Translations under genes and position numbers: made by a program
Notes under the pieces: generated by a model
Told to the model about the DNA's origin: nothing
The model's database searches: none
Seen by the model: the letters and a program-made list of their open reading frames with translations, nothing else
Assembly (NCBI GenBank): GCA_014896485.1
Contig: JADBKH010000028.1
Span: 1 to 64,000, forward strand
DNA length: 64,000 bases
Direction: 5' to 3'
DNA from: Bacillota bacterium
GTDB taxonomy: Bacteria; Bacillota; Bacilli; Bu12
Part shown: positions 28,954 through 38,459 of the stretch, one piece after another
Layout: each line of letters starts with the position of its first letter
Position numbering within the stretch: position 1 is the stretch's first letter

Positions 28954-30140
28954 GGCGTTCTCCCCCTTGATAGGAGATGCGCTTTTGCGATGCGCATCCG
29001 CAACTCCTTGCGTGCCGCCCGATCCGCTTCCTCAATTGCAGCCAGATCGGGTTGGTCAATCGCGTGATGATCCGTCACAACTTCAGCAACCAAGTCGACA
29101 ATTTCGCCGAAAGGGATCACACCATGCAGAAATGCATCGACAGCCTCTTCGTTTGCCGCATTGAGGACCGCAGGCAAGGTACCTCCACGTCGACCACAGG
29201 ACTCGGCCAGTTCCAATGCCGGAAACCGTTGCCGATCCGGCGCTTCAAATGTAAGGCTGCCCAATTGGGTCATGTCCATCGTCGTATGCTGAAGCGGAAT
29301 CCGTTGTGGATAGCTCAAAGCAACGGAGATGGGAATCCGCATGTCGGCACTTCCCAACTGTGCCAAAACAGCCCCGTCGGTAAAAGCTACCAATGAATGG
29401 ACAATGCTTTGCGGATGAATGACGACGCTGATCTTGTCATAGGGCACATCAAACAATACATGTGCTTCAATCTCCTCCAAACCCTTGTTCATTAGTGTGG
29501 CAGAATGGACAGTGATCGCTTTTCCCATCCGCCACGTTGGATGTGCCAGGACCTGTTGCAGATCGGCGTTGGCCATCTCTTCCTTCGGCGTATGCAGAAA
29601 AGGCCCACCGGAGCACGTCAGCCACAGGCGTGCCACACTGTCGATCGGGTTACCCTGCAGGCATTGAAAGATAGCGGAGTGTTCGCTGTCAATCGGAAGC
29701 AAACGTCGCCCCATCCGCTGCGCCGTCGCTTTGACCAACGGACCTGCGGCAACCATTGTCTCCTTGTTGGCCAATGCGACATCCTTGCCGCTCTCTAACG
29801 CCGCCAATGTGGGGCGGATGCCTTGTGCTCCGACCAAAGCGTTGACGACAAGGGTGCCGGGCGCTTCGGCAGCAAGTTCCAACAACCCCGCTTCGCCCCA
29901 CGACAGATGCAGACGACTTTGTTGCTCGACGGTCAGAGACGCGTATAAAGCTTCAGCATCCGAACGACTGGCAACAGACACCCATGTCGGCTGAAAACGC
30001 ATGATCTGATTGGCAAGCAAGGTCATATTATGGCCCGCTGCCAGTGCCGTGACACGGAAAACTTGAGGGTGCTCTGCCACCACCGCCAATGTCTGCGTGC
30101 CGATAGACCCCGTGGAGCCCAATACGACGATCTCTTTCAA
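28950..30140 (-). CDS. dxr: 1-deoxy-D-xylulose 5-phosphate reductoisomerase
   Basis: The committed step of the MEP pathway. The NADPH-binding GSTGSIGTQTLAV motif opens the protein, with ALANKETMVAAG and LPIDSEHSAIFQCL in the catalytic part. Length is 396 residues. The TTG start follows AGAGGTGGG and overlaps the cdsA stop in a TTGA junction. Its own stop overlaps the probable CTG start of rseP. Confidence 0.97.
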   Translation of the reverse strand: MKEIVVLGSTGSIGTQTLAVVAEHPQVFRVTALAAGHNMTLLANQIMRFQPTWVSVASRSDAEALYASLTVEQQSRLHLSWGEAGLLELAAEAPGTLVVNALVGAQGIRPTLAALESGKDVALANKETMVAAGPLVKATAQRMGRRLLPIDSEHSAIFQCLQGNPIDSVARLWLTCSGGPFLHTPKEEMANADLQQVLAHPTWRMGKAITVHSATLMNKGLEEIEAHVLFDVPYDKISVVIHPQSIVHSLVAFTDGAVLAQLGSADMRIPISVALSYPQRIPLQHTTMDMTQLGSLTFEAPDRQRFPALELAESCGRRGGTLPAVLNAANEEAVDAFLHGVIPFGEIVDLVAEVVTDHHAIDQPDLAAIEEADRAARKELRMRIAKAHLLSRGRTP

Positions 30141-30931
30141 AGCAGGCCCACCTCTAACAGATAGTACGCAGCTGGAAAAGCAAATAGCAAGGAATCAAAT
30201 CGATCCAGTACGCCGCCATGGCCAGGAAGCAATCGACCCGCATCTTTCTTACCCCAGACGCGCTTTACCGCCGATTCTGACAAGTCGCCCAATAACCCAG
30301 CAACAAAGATCAATACACCCCACAATGCAACGGTAGCAAGTGGCAATGCAGGCCTAAGCCAAGCAGCAAAAGCCATTGCAACGATCACCGCACCGATTGC
30401 GCCGGTAACTGCCCCTGTTATTGTCTTGCCAGGACTTACACGAGGCCAAAGTTTCGGCCCTTTCAGAAGACTTCCACCCAAATACGCAGCGGAATCAGCG
30501 GCCCATGTGGTCAACAGGGTCAGCAGCACCCAGAAACGTCCGTCTTCCTCCTCGCGGAGTGCAACCCCATAGCGCATGAGTAAGCCAACGTATAGCGCGC
30601 CGAACAGCGCCCATGCCATCTGGATCACAGAAACGCGGTTTTCCAACGCAACAGGAAGCAAGAGCGCTGCAAAAAGGCCGGCCAACAGGACTGAAAAAGG
30701 GGAGAATGTATCTGCTTGGGAGAGCAAGAAACCCATCCCTGCCAATTCAGCGATCCACCAGGCCACATCCAACCTTTTCAAGTCAGCGAGCCGAATGATT
30801 TCGTCACATCCGATGATCACCACAACAGCAGAGAGGAGCCACCAGGCCATTCCGCCAACATACCAACTGGAGAGCATGACAGCGGCAAAAATGGCAGAAG
30901 TGATCAGCCGGGTGTTAAGCACTTTACCCAT
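30137..30931 (-). CDS. cdsA: Phosphatidate cytidylyltransferase
   Basis: A polytopic membrane enzyme making CDP-diacylglycerol for phospholipid synthesis. Several hydrophobic helices precede the family signature, seen as GLLGDLSESAVKRVWGKKDAGRL (split here across the motif) and GHGGVLDRFDSL. Length is 264 residues from ATG 30931, overlapping the uppS stop by 8 bases. The track's longer start adds 39 residues lying inside uppS. A GTG nine bases later is also possible because no strong ribosome site is adjacent. Confidence 0.93.
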   Translation of the reverse strand: MGKVLNTRLITSAIFAAVMLSSWYVGGMAWWLLSAVVVIIGCDEIIRLADLKRLDVAWWIAELAGMGFLLSQADTFSPFSVLLAGLFAALLLPVALENRVSVIQMAWALFGALYVGLLMRYGVALREEEDGRFWVLLTLLTTWAADSAAYLGGSLLKGPKLWPRVSPGKTITGAVTGAIGAVIVAMAFAAWLRPALPLATVALWGVLIFVAGLLGDLSESAVKRVWGKKDAGRLLPGHGGVLDRFDSLLFAFPAAYYLLEVGLL

Positions 30932-31667
30932 TGTTTGAAACCGAAACGCCTCCAAAACGGCGTTGTCGATGTTGAAACTCTCGCATGGCCATCTCAAAAT
31001 CCATTTCAGAAAAATCCGGCCAAAATTTAGGAACAAAAAGAAGCTCACTGTAGGCCAGCTGCCATAGCAGATAGTTGCTCAATCGTTGTTCGCCGCTGGT
31101 ACGGATCAGCAAATCTGGATCGGGAAGACCCCGCGTATCCAAATGATCAGCAATCGTCTGTTCATCGATCGTTTCCGGTGACAACTGACCATTTTTGACT
31201 TCTTTGGCGATGCTGCGTACGGTGCGTACCAGCTCGGCTCTTCCACCGTAGTTGAAAGCGAAGTTAAGCACCATACCCGGATTCGCAGCCGTTTGTACAA
31301 CTCCCCGTTCAACGGCACGCAGTGTCAGCGCAGGGACGCCGACGCGGTCGCCAAGCATTTGGATGCGGATGCCCCGCGCCATCAATTCGTCCATTTCGCT
31401 GCGCAGGTACTCCCCTGGAAGTCGCATCAAATAAGCCACTTCAGTCACAGGACGTCGCCAATTTTCCGTTGAAAAAGCGAATAGCGTCAGAACCCGGATA
31501 CCCCAGTCATCCGCACACCGCACAACGCGTCGTACGGTTTCCATACCCGCCCTGTGTCCTGCTGTACGCGGCAATCCACGGCACTGTGCCCAACGTCCGT
31601 TGCCATCCATGATGATCGCAACATGCTGGGGCAATCTTTGCGCATCGACATCCGCTGCCACCGCCAT
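30924..31667 (-). CDS. uppS: Undecaprenyl diphosphate synthase (isoprenyl transferase)
   Basis: A cis-prenyltransferase making the lipid carrier for peptidoglycan and wall polymers. IIMDGNGRWAQCRGLPRTAGH contains the catalytic aspartate, and LFAFSTENWRRP and DLLIRTSGEQRLSNYLLWQ are conserved. Length is 247 residues. The ATG follows GGAGGGG. Its stop overlaps cdsA. Supply of precursors links it to dxr and ispG nearby. Confidence 0.97.
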   Translation of the reverse strand: MAVAADVDAQRLPQHVAIIMDGNGRWAQCRGLPRTAGHRAGMETVRRVVRCADDWGIRVLTLFAFSTENWRRPVTEVAYLMRLPGEYLRSEMDELMARGIRIQMLGDRVGVPALTLRAVERGVVQTAANPGMVLNFAFNYGGRAELVRTVRSIAKEVKNGQLSPETIDEQTIADHLDTRGLPDPDLLIRTSGEQRLSNYLLWQLAYSELLFVPKFWPDFSEMDFEMAMREFQHRQRRFGGVSVSNNG

Positions 31668-31700
31668 CGGCGAGATCCCCTCCTACCACTTCAAGCAGCG

Positions 31701-32276
31701 CTACACAGCGCGGATCTCCTCTTCCTTCTTCTCGAGCAGACGATCGATCTCAGAGATGTATTGATCGGTCAGTTTCTGCACGCGCTCCTGATCGCGATGT
31801 AGGATATCTTCTGGGACTTCTTCCTCCTTGGCCCACTGCCGCAGCGCGTCGTTGGCATCTCGACGCACATTGCGCACTGAAACACGGGCTTCCTCAGCCA
31901 ACCTATGCGCCCTGCGGCTGAGCTCCTCCCGCCTTTCTGCCGTCAACGGAGGAATACTCAACCGTACAACCGTTCCATCAGAAGTCGGCTGGACGCCCAG
32001 ATCCGCTTTCTCGATCGCCTTGACCACAGCGTTGACCATCGATTTCTCCCACGGTTGGATCACCAGCAGCCTTGGATCCGGCGAGGTCACACTGGCCATC
32101 TGCGGAATCGGTGTCGGCACACCGTAATAATCGACCATGACTCGTTCAATCAGACCAACATGCGCCCGCCCAGCACGCAATCCCCGAAACTCCGTCTCTA
32201 ACGTCTCTATCGAGCGTTGCATGCGGCGCTGTGCTTCTTGAAGGATACTCTCAGCACTTTTTTCAGCCTCTGGCAT
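31701..32276 (-). CDS. frr: Ribosome recycling factor
   Basis: It splits post-termination ribosomes together with EF-G. The family sequence includes FRGLRAGRAHVGLIE, VDYYGVPTPIPQMASV and LIQPWEKSMV, with the typical helical C-terminus. Length is 191 residues against the usual 185. It follows pyrH by 3 bases and precedes uppS, as in Bacillus. Confidence 0.97.
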   Translation of the reverse strand: MPEAEKSAESILQEAQRRMQRSIETLETEFRGLRAGRAHVGLIERVMVDYYGVPTPIPQMASVTSPDPRLLVIQPWEKSMVNAVVKAIEKADLGVQPTSDGTVVRLSIPPLTAERREELSRRAHRLAEEARVSVRNVRRDANDALRQWAKEEEVPEDILHRDQERVQKLTDQYISEIDRLLEKKEEEIRAV

Positions 32277-32279
32277 GGA

Positions 32280-33026
32280 TTACACACCTCCTTTGACCAA
32301 TGTACCCACTGGTTCTCCCAGTGCTGCGCGGCGGATGCTATCGTAATCATCGATGGCAAAGACACGGATGGGGATTCCGTTTTCCATGCACAACGAGGCG
32401 GCAGTGGCATCCATGACGCCCAGGCTTTGGCTGATCAGCTGTCGGTACGTGATCTCTGCAAAGCGGTGTGCCTGGGGATTGAGAGCCGGATCAGAATCAT
32501 AGACACCGTCGACACCATGCTTGGCCATCAGAACGATCTCCGCATCAATCTCTGCTGCCCGCAAAGCAGCGGTCGTATCCGTCGAAAAGAAAGGATTGCC
32601 CGTCCCTCCTGCAAAGATGACGACACGACCCTTCTCCAAATGACGGATTGCGCGCCGGCGGATGTACGGCTCAGCAACCTGGCGCATCTCGATGGAAGTC
32701 TGTACCCGTGTGGGGACATCATTGCGTTCCAAAGCATCCTGCAGCGCCAGCGCATTGATCACCGTCGCCAACATTCCCATGTAGTCAGCGGTGGCACGGT
32801 CCATCCCCCAAGCCGTCCCGGACGCACCTCTCCATATGTTTCCCCCACCGACCACAATAGCCATCTGTACCCCCGCATGAACCCCGCTGCGGATCTGTCC
32901 GGCAATCTCTTCTGCAATCCGTGCATCTAATGGATCATCCGTCGAACCGAGCGCTTCTCCTGAAAGCTTGAGCATGACACGCCGATATCGGGGAGAAAGC
33001 GGAGGGTTTGGCTCCTGGGCTGCCAT
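32280..33026 (-). CDS. pyrH: Uridylate kinase
   Basis: It phosphorylates UMP to UDP. The amino-acid-kinase fold is seen in [37 protein letters not shown] and [14 protein letters not shown]. Length is 248 residues, with a short N-terminal extension ([14 protein letters not shown]). The ATG follows AAGAAGAGG in the tiny gap after tsf. It is likely co-transcribed with tsf and frr. Confidence 0.97.
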   Translation of the reverse strand: MAAQEPNPPLSPRYRRVMLKLSGEALGSTDDPLDARIAEEIAGQIRSGVHAGVQMAIVVGGGNIWRGASGTAWGMDRATADYMGMLATVINALALQDALERNDVPTRVQTSIEMRQVAEPYIRRRAIRHLEKGRVVIFAGGTGNPFFSTDTTAALRAAEIDAEIVLMAKHGVDGVYDSDPALNPQAHRFAEITYRQLISQSLGVMDATAASLCMENGIPIRVFAIDDYDSIRRAALGEPVGTLVKGGV

Positions 33027-33028
33027 AC

Positions 33029-33643
33029 TTACGCCTCTTCTTCCCCTTCACCGAGCTGGAAGCGAGCAAAGCGGCGGACAACAATGTTTTCCCCGAACTT
33101 GCTGACTGCCTCTTGCACAAGCTGCCGAACCTTTTTATCGCTTTCTTTTACAAAAGGCTGATCGAGCAAACAGTTCTCTTCGTAGAATTTCTCCAAACGG
33201 CCTTCTACAATGCGTTGGAGCACATTCTCTGGCCGGCCTTCGTTGCGGGCCTGAGCCATTAGAACTTCCCGCTCATGTTCCAAGACGGCAGGAGGGACCT
33301 GGTCCCGACTTACGTATTGTGGAGCTGCAGCTGCTACCTGCATGGCGAGATCCTTGACAAACTCTTGAAACTCCTTCGTGTTCGCGACAAAATCCGTTTC
33401 ACAATTGACCTCGATCAGTACACCCAGCCGTCCTCCGGGATGGATGTAGGCAGAAATCAGCCCTTCTTTTGCCTGCCGCCCAGCTTTCTTACTCGCTTTG
33501 ACGATCCCCCACTCGCGTAGCAGCTCAATCGCCTGCTGCATCTCCCCATTCGCCTCGACAAGTGCCCGCTTGCAATCCATCATCCCAGCACCGGTGCGCT
33601 CTCGAAGTTCCTTGACTTGTGCGGCACTCACATTGATGGCCAT
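33029..33643 (-). CDS. tsf: Elongation factor Ts
   Basis: The nucleotide exchange factor for EF-Tu. The N-terminal UBA-like domain has [20 protein letters not shown]. The core has [14 protein letters not shown], and the C-terminal DQPFVKE is typical. At 204 residues it is the short form found in thermophiles and some Bacillota, lacking most of the coiled-coil domain. It follows rpsB after a strong intergenic hairpin. Confidence 0.97.
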   Translation of the reverse strand: MAINVSAAQVKELRERTGAGMMDCKRALVEANGEMQQAIELLREWGIVKASKKAGRQAKEGLISAYIHPGGRLGVLIEVNCETDFVANTKEFQEFVKDLAMQVAAAAPQYVSRDQVPPAVLEHEREVLMAQARNEGRPENVLQRIVEGRLEKFYEENCLLDQPFVKESDKKVRQLVQEAVSKFGENIVVRRFARFQLGEGEEEA

Positions 33644-33671
33644 GACGATTTTCCCCCTTTATTCATACAGA

Positions 33672-33707
33672 GAGGGTGGAAAGCGGCGATCGCTTTCTTC
33701 CACCCTC
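33672..33707 (-). promoter_or_regulatory. Strong hairpin between rpsB and tsf
   Basis: The arms GAGGGTGGAA and TTCCACCCTC flank a further partly paired core (AAAGC/GCTTT), forming a long stem. No U-run follows, so it is more likely a partial attenuator or mRNA-stability element that adjusts tsf expression relative to rpsB than a full terminator. Confidence 0.6.
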
Positions 33708-33721
33708 CATTAAAGGCGATA

Positions 33722-34420
33722 TTAGGCTTGCTCGGCCGCCTGTTGTTTGCCTTCCAAAATGGCGTCCGCCAATTTTGAGGTGATCAAGCGAATGGCCCGA
33801 ATCGCATCGTCGTTTCCTGGAATGAGATAGTCTATTTCATCGGGGTCACAATTCGTGTCGACAATTGCCACAATGGGAATCTCCAATTTTCGTGCTTCGG
33901 TGACCGCGATATGCTCCTTGCGAGAATCGATCAGAAAAACGACATCGGGAAGCCGGTCCATTTCACGGATGCCCCCCAGATATTTTTCAAGCCGCTCCCA
34001 TTCCTTGCGCAACAAAACAACTTCTTTTTTCGGAAGCACGTCGAAAGTACCATCTTCGGCCATTCGATCCAACGCATTGAGGCGTTCTACACGCTGACGG
34101 ATGGTCGCAAAGTTTGTCAGTGTGCCCCCTAACCATCGCTGGTTGACATAGGGCATACCACAGCGTTTGGCTTCTTCCTCGACGGTGTCTTGGGCCTGCT
34201 TTTTCGTGCCGACAAAAAGAATGGTGCCACCAGCCGTTGCGGTATCGCGGAGGAAATGATAGGCTTGCTCAATCTTTTGAACCGTTTTTTGAAGGTCAAC
34301 AATGTAGATACCGTTTCGCTCCGTAAAAATATACGGAGCCATCTTCGGATTCCATCGCCTGGTCTGATGGCCAAAGTGCACCCCAGCTTCAAGCAGCTGT
34401 TTCATGGAAAGTATGGGCAT
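33722..34420 (-). CDS. rpsB: 30S ribosomal protein S2
   Basis: A small-subunit protein of 232 residues. Clear family motifs are [36 protein letters not shown] and [13 protein letters not shown]. The ATG at 34420 ([10 protein letters not shown]) follows GGAGGG; the track start lies in the leader. It has its own promoter (34526-34555) and a leader of roughly 100 bases, where S2 autoregulation might act, although I recognise no known leader motif. Confidence 0.97.
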   Translation of the reverse strand: MPILSMKQLLEAGVHFGHQTRRWNPKMAPYIFTERNGIYIVDLQKTVQKIEQAYHFLRDTATAGGTILFVGTKKQAQDTVEEEAKRCGMPYVNQRWLGGTLTNFATIRQRVERLNALDRMAEDGTFDVLPKKEVVLLRKEWERLEKYLGGIREMDRLPDVVFLIDSRKEHIAVTEARKLEIPIVAIVDTNCDPDEIDYLIPGNDDAIRAIRLITSKLADAILEGKQQAAEQA

Positions 34421-34525
34421 TGCGCTGCTCCCTCCGGTTTTTCTCCGCTGCAGTCTCCTCCATGGCGCTACCGCCTTAAAGACGGAACCGGGCCATGTCC
34501 ACTGCATGTGTGATGACCAGGCGGT

Positions 34526-34555
34526 ACTATATCACAAGGCTTGCGCGGGGGGCAA
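34526..34555 (-). promoter_or_regulatory. Promoter of rpsB-tsf-pyrH-frr
   Basis: On the minus strand TTGCCC, an 18-base spacer and TATAGT preceded by TGA (extended -10) stand about 100 bases before rpsB. It lies downstream of the codY terminator hairpin, so it starts a new transcription unit. Confidence 0.65.
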
Positions 34556-34615
34556 CGATCGTCCAGATTCGACAAAGGTAGGAGCCGATCTCAAGAGGAG
34601 ATAGAGATACAGCGA

Positions 34616-34654
34616 GGGGAAAGACACGCATCCTCGGAAGTGTCTTTCGCCCCT
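34616..34654 (-). terminator. Terminator-like hairpin after codY
   Basis: GAAAGACAC pairs with GTGTCTTTC across 12 bases, extended by GGGG/CCCC with one bulge. It begins about 15 bases after the codY stop. The U-run is missing, so termination strength is uncertain. Confidence 0.6.
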
Positions 34655-34668
34655 GTACTTCTGTCCCC

Positions 34669-35445
34669 TCAGTGACTTACGGCAGCGAGTTCATCGAGCA
34701 ACTTGGGGTTGAGTACTTTAATGTACGTGCCCTTCATACCCAGACTGCGCGACTCGATTACCCCTGCCGACTCAAGTTTACGCAGGGCGTTGACGATGAC
34801 CGAACGCGTGATCCCCACCCGATCGGCGATCTTTGAAGCAACAAGCAGTCCTTCGTACCCGTCCAGTTCACCCAAGATATGCTGAACGGCTTCCAGCTCG
34901 GAGTAAGAAAGGGAGTTGATAGCCAGCTGAACGACGGCTTTGCTGCGTGCCTCCTGCTCAATCTCCTCAGCTCGCGAACGGAGCACTTCGATGCCAACAA
35001 CCGTCGCCCCGTATTCCGCCAAGAGCAGGTCCTCTTCATTAAAGGGACGCCCCATGCGCAGCAAGAGCAAGGTCCCTAGCCGATCTCCCCCTCCTGTGAT
35101 CGGAACGATCATCAGATATTTGTCCCCCATCTGTTCTGAAAGACCAAGGGCCTGAACGATGCCCCACCGATCCGGTGGATTGACCAAAGTCTCGCTGACT
35201 TCCAGCAAAGCCTGCCCCACAGAGGCAAAGGAAGCATTGCTTTCTCCTTGCTCCACACTGGCTACTGACCATGCGAAAGCATCAGCGACGGCTTTTCCCA
35301 TCAACTTTCCTTTGCGTCCGATCACATAGAGATTGCAGTCGATCACGTCCCGCAGCACTTCGCAAATATCGTTGAAATTGGCTGCCGAGTTGTTCGCTCG
35401 TTGTAAAGTTCGGTTGATATGCCGAGTTTTTTCTAAGAGCTCCAT
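34669..35445 (-). CDS. codY: GTP- and branched-chain amino acid-responsive repressor CodY
   Basis: The global nutrient regulator of Bacillota. The N-terminal GAF domain contains the start [15 protein letters not shown] and the [10 protein letters not shown] region. The winged helix-turn-helix lies near the C-terminus, [20 protein letters not shown] then [12 protein letters not shown]. Length is 258 residues, the normal size. The ATG is 13 bases after AGGAGG, a rather long spacing. It ends the xerC-hslV-hslU-codY cluster. The fla/che operon that follows in B. subtilis is absent. Confidence 0.97.
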   Translation of the reverse strand: MELLEKTRHINRTLQRANNSAANFNDICEVLRDVIDCNLYVIGRKGKLMGKAVADAFAWSVASVEQGESNASFASVGQALLEVSETLVNPPDRWGIVQALGLSEQMGDKYLMIVPITGGGDRLGTLLLLRMGRPFNEEDLLLAEYGATVVGIEVLRSRAEEIEQEARSKAVVQLAINSLSYSELEAVQHILGELDGYEGLLVASKIADRVGITRSVIVNALRKLESAGVIESRSLGMKGTYIKVLNPKLLDELAAVSH

Positions 35446-35507
35446 TCCGCTGGCTTTTCCTCCTGAATTTGCTTCTTTTGTGGTTAATTCTCAGTGTTTC
35501 CATGAAG

Positions 35508-36938
35508 TTACAAAATATACCTGCTGAGATCTTGATTTCCGACAATATCGTGCAGCTTCTCACGCACATAATCCCGATTGATAACAATCGGTTCACTCGT
35601 GACCTCTGGAGCAGCAAAGGAGAGATCTTCCAATACCTTCTCTACCAGGGTCTGCAACCGTCGCGCACCAATATCTTCGGTCTGCTGATTGACAACCTCT
35701 GCCAGGCTCGCAATCTCTTCGAGACCATCCCCAGCGAATTCCACATGGACCCCATCGACTTGGAGCAATGCCTGGTACTGTTTCGTCAACGCATTGGCCG
35801 GTTCCGTAAGAATACGCAAAAAGTCATCACGGGTCAATGGGGACAATTCAACTCGGATGGGAAAGCGCCCCTGAAGCTCTGGAATCAAGTCGGACGGCTT
35901 GGCCGTCTGAAAAGCCCCTGCACCGATAAAGAGCATGTGATCTGTGCGCACCGGACCATACTTTGTCATGACGGTGGATCCTTCGACAATCGGCAACAAG
36001 TCCCTTTGTACACCTTCACGCGAGACATCTGGCCCTCCATAGCTGCCATTGCGCTCTGCGATCTTATCGATCTCATCCAAAAAGAGGATACCGTTTTGCT
36101 CGGCGCGGTAGACGCCTTCGGCATTTGCTTCATCAACATCGATCAGTTTTTGCGCCTCTTCTTGGGTCAACGCCTCGAGCGCTTCGCGAACGGTCATTTT
36201 TTGTCTACGTCGCCGCGGAGGAAAGAAATTGCCGAACATCTCCTGCATGTTGATCCCCAATTCCTCCATGCCACTTCCATTGAACATGTCGAACATGGAG
36301 GGAGTTCGCTCCAGAACGTCAACTTCGATGACCACGTCATCAAATTCTCCACGCCGCAATCGTGCTTTGATATCTTCTGGCGGCGTCTCCTCTTTGGAAC
36401 GGCCTTCATCGGCACTTGTTCCGCTTCCCTGGGGAGAGAAGAGCATCTCAAAGGGGTTTCGAAAATTCGATTTGGGCCGATCGCTGCCGGAGGTCAGGAT
36501 CCGGGCCACGCGTTCTTCGGCAGCAGCACGCGCTGGTCTTTCCACTTCGGCCGTGCGCTCCTGACGAACCATGCGCACAGAGGTCTCGACGAGATCACGC
36601 ACCATGGAATCGACATCCCGGCCGACGTAGCCTACCTCAGTAAACTTGGTTGCTTCTACTTTCAAAAAAGGAGCTTTGACCAAACGTGATAGTCGACGTG
36701 CGATCTCGGTCTTGCCGACACCCGTCGGTCCAATCATCAGGATGTTTTTCGGCATCACTTCATCGCGCAGCTCGGCAGGCAGTTTTGCCCGTCGATAGCG
36801 ATTGCGCAATGCCACTGCCATGGCACGTTTAGCTTCGTTTTGACCAACGATATACCGGTCCAGTTCCTCGACGATCTGCCGGGGCGTCAACGAAGCCATT
36901 GGATCTGTGTGCGTTTTCGGAAGAGATTGTTCAGCCAT
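35508..36938 (-). CDS. hslU: ATP-dependent protease ATPase subunit HslU
   Basis: The AAA+ unfoldase (ClpY) that feeds proteins to HslV. Walker A is [11 protein letters not shown] and Walker B is [12 protein letters not shown], with the I-domain between them and the family N-terminus [16 protein letters not shown]. The C-terminal tail DLSRYIL would insert into HslV. Length is 476 residues. An in-frame ATG 39 bases later (MASLTPRQ) is an alternative start, but neither has an ideal ribosome site. Confidence 0.97.
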   Translation of the reverse strand: MAEQSLPKTHTDPMASLTPRQIVEELDRYIVGQNEAKRAMAVALRNRYRRAKLPAELRDEVMPKNILMIGPTGVGKTEIARRLSRLVKAPFLKVEATKFTEVGYVGRDVDSMVRDLVETSVRMVRQERTAEVERPARAAAEERVARILTSGSDRPKSNFRNPFEMLFSPQGSGTSADEGRSKEETPPEDIKARLRRGEFDDVVIEVDVLERTPSMFDMFNGSGMEELGINMQEMFGNFFPPRRRRQKMTVREALEALTQEEAQKLIDVDEANAEGVYRAEQNGILFLDEIDKIAERNGSYGGPDVSREGVQRDLLPIVEGSTVMTKYGPVRTDHMLFIGAGAFQTAKPSDLIPELQGRFPIRVELSPLTRDDFLRILTEPANALTKQYQALLQVDGVHVEFAGDGLEEIASLAEVVNQQTEDIGARRLQTLVEKVLEDLSFAAPEVTSEPIVINRDYVREKLHDIVGNQDLSRYIL

Positions 36939-36973
36939 CGATCTTCGTTACTCCTTTACCAGCGCGATTGCGC

Positions 36974-37525
36974 TTACCATTGCAGCGATTCAACGCGGAT
37001 CTGGTGGTTTGTATACACACAAATATCCGCCGCGATTTCAACAGCCTCTTTAGCCAATGCTTCGGCAGGCATTTCCGTATGTGCTGCCAACGCTCGTCCT
37101 GCGGCAAGGGCAAAGTTTCCGCCTGAACCGATGCCGATCATCCCATCATCCGGTTCAATCACTTCTCCTGTGCCGGAAACAACGAGCAAGCCGTCTTCTC
37201 CAAGGACAACCAGCAATGCGTTTAACTGCCGTAGCATGCGATCGGTGCGCCATAACTTGGCCAGCTCGATGGCACCCCTCTGCAAGCTTCCATGGTAGGT
37301 TTCCAGTTTCTCTTCGTACAGTTCGAAAAGCGTCTGTGCATCGGCAACCGAACCAGCAAAGCCGGCAATCACCCGATCATGATAGAGGCGGCGCACCTTG
37401 CGCGCCCCTTGTTTCATAATCGTCGATTCTCCCATCGTCACCTGACCATCTGCCGCCATTGCTGCCTGATGGTCACGACGAATGGCAAAAACAGTGGTCC
37501 CATGAAACGTCATTGCTTCAGACAT
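36974..37525 (-). CDS. hslV: ATP-dependent protease catalytic subunit HslV
   Basis: A proteasome-type threonine peptidase (ClpQ). The active-site threonine follows the propeptide in [11 protein letters not shown], and [15 protein letters not shown] and [15 protein letters not shown] are conserved. The ATG at 37525 (MSEAMTFHG) has GGAGC upstream and gives 183 residues. It overlaps the xerC end by 8 bases, so the three genes are probably translated together. Confidence 0.96.
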   Translation of the reverse strand: MSEAMTFHGTTVFAIRRDHQAAMAADGQVTMGESTIMKQGARKVRRLYHDRVIAGFAGSVADAQTLFELYEEKLETYHGSLQRGAIELAKLWRTDRMLRQLNALLVVLGEDGLLVVSGTGEVIEPDDGMIGIGSGGNFALAAGRALAAHTEMPAEALAKEAVEIAADICVYTNHQIRVESLQW

Positions 37526-38459
37526 CGTTGTGCTCCTTTTCACGCGCTACACCTTTCGGTTCCGCAAGTGGATGCGCCGCTTCAAAATGCCGCCGTAGCT
37601 CTTCATCGGCAACTTTTGTATAGATGGCCGTCGTCGTCAATCGAGCGTGGCCGAGCAATTCTTGCACCGTTTTCAGATCTGCTCCGCCACGCAAAAGATC
37701 GGTCGCATAGGTGTGCCGCAATGCGTGCGGCACGATGTGACCATCGCCAGCCGCCCATCCCACATGATCCACAATGCGGCGAATAGAACGCGTCGTCAAG
37801 GCCGTTCCCCGCTGGCTGAGAAAAAGCATGGACGTCGCCTTGCCTCGGGTAAGCTGGGGACGTTCTTCCCGTAAGTACGCCTGTAGCGCTTGTGCTGCCG
37901 CTCGGCCGAACGGGACGCGCCGTTGCTTGTTTCCTTTCCCCATGACGGTCACCCAACGATCTTGCAGATCGACATCCGAAAGATGCAAGGCAGCCGCTTC
38001 AGCGACACGCAACCCTGCCCCATAGAGCAATTCAACTATCGCCTGGTCGCGCTTTGGAAAGCGACTGCCGGCCACACTGGACGCTTCGAACAAGGCATCG
38101 CGTGCTTTTGGATCGAGCGCCCGAGGCAGGGTCTGCGGCACCTTTGGGGAACGCAGACGCGCAACTGGATTTTCGTCCAGCTGATGCGTACGTTGGAGAT
38201 AACCGAAAAAGCTGCGTAGAGCACTCAACCGACGGCTGACCGAACGGGAAGATCGTCCGCGGCTGCGCTCTTCTGAGAGGAAGGCACGCAATATTTCTGT
38301 CGTCACTTGGTCCGGATAGATCGCGCCGTGAGCTGAGAAAAAGTCGGCTGCAACAGCAATATCCGATCGATAGGCGCGCAGCGTATGAGGGGAGAGCCGC
38401 CGCACATCTTGCAGATAAGATAGAAACAGCTGCACGGGAGGCTCCCAGGTTGCATTCAT
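37518..38459 (-). CDS. xerC: Tyrosine recombinase XerC/CodV
   Basis: A site-specific recombinase that resolves chromosome dimers at dif. The N-terminal SAM-like domain has [13 protein letters not shown]. The catalytic residues are R in [33 protein letters not shown] and the tyrosine in TAIYTKV. Length is 313 residues. The place before hslVU-codY matches B. subtilis codV, so this is a housekeeping Xer and not a phage integrase. The ATGA overlap couples it to topA. Confidence 0.94.
   Translation of the reverse strand: MNATWEPPVQLFLSYLQDVRRLSPHTLRAYRSDIAVAADFFSAHGAIYPDQVTTEILRAFLSEERSRGRSSRSVSRRLSALRSFFGYLQRTHQLDENPVARLRSPKVPQTLPRALDPKARDALFEASSVAGSRFPKRDQAIVELLYGAGLRVAEAAALHLSDVDLQDRWVTVMGKGNKQRRVPFGRAAAQALQAYLREERPQLTRGKATSMLFLSQRGTALTTRSIRRIVDHVGWAAGDGHIVPHALRHTYATDLLRGGADLKTVQELLGHARLTTTAIYTKVADEELRRHFEAAHPLAEPKGVAREKEHNDV

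Noticed and set aside
37518-38459. Tyrosine recombinase as a sign of an integrated element
   Set aside because: It lies in the conserved topA-codV-hslV-hslU-codY order with no attachment repeats or phage genes, so it is the housekeeping XerC.
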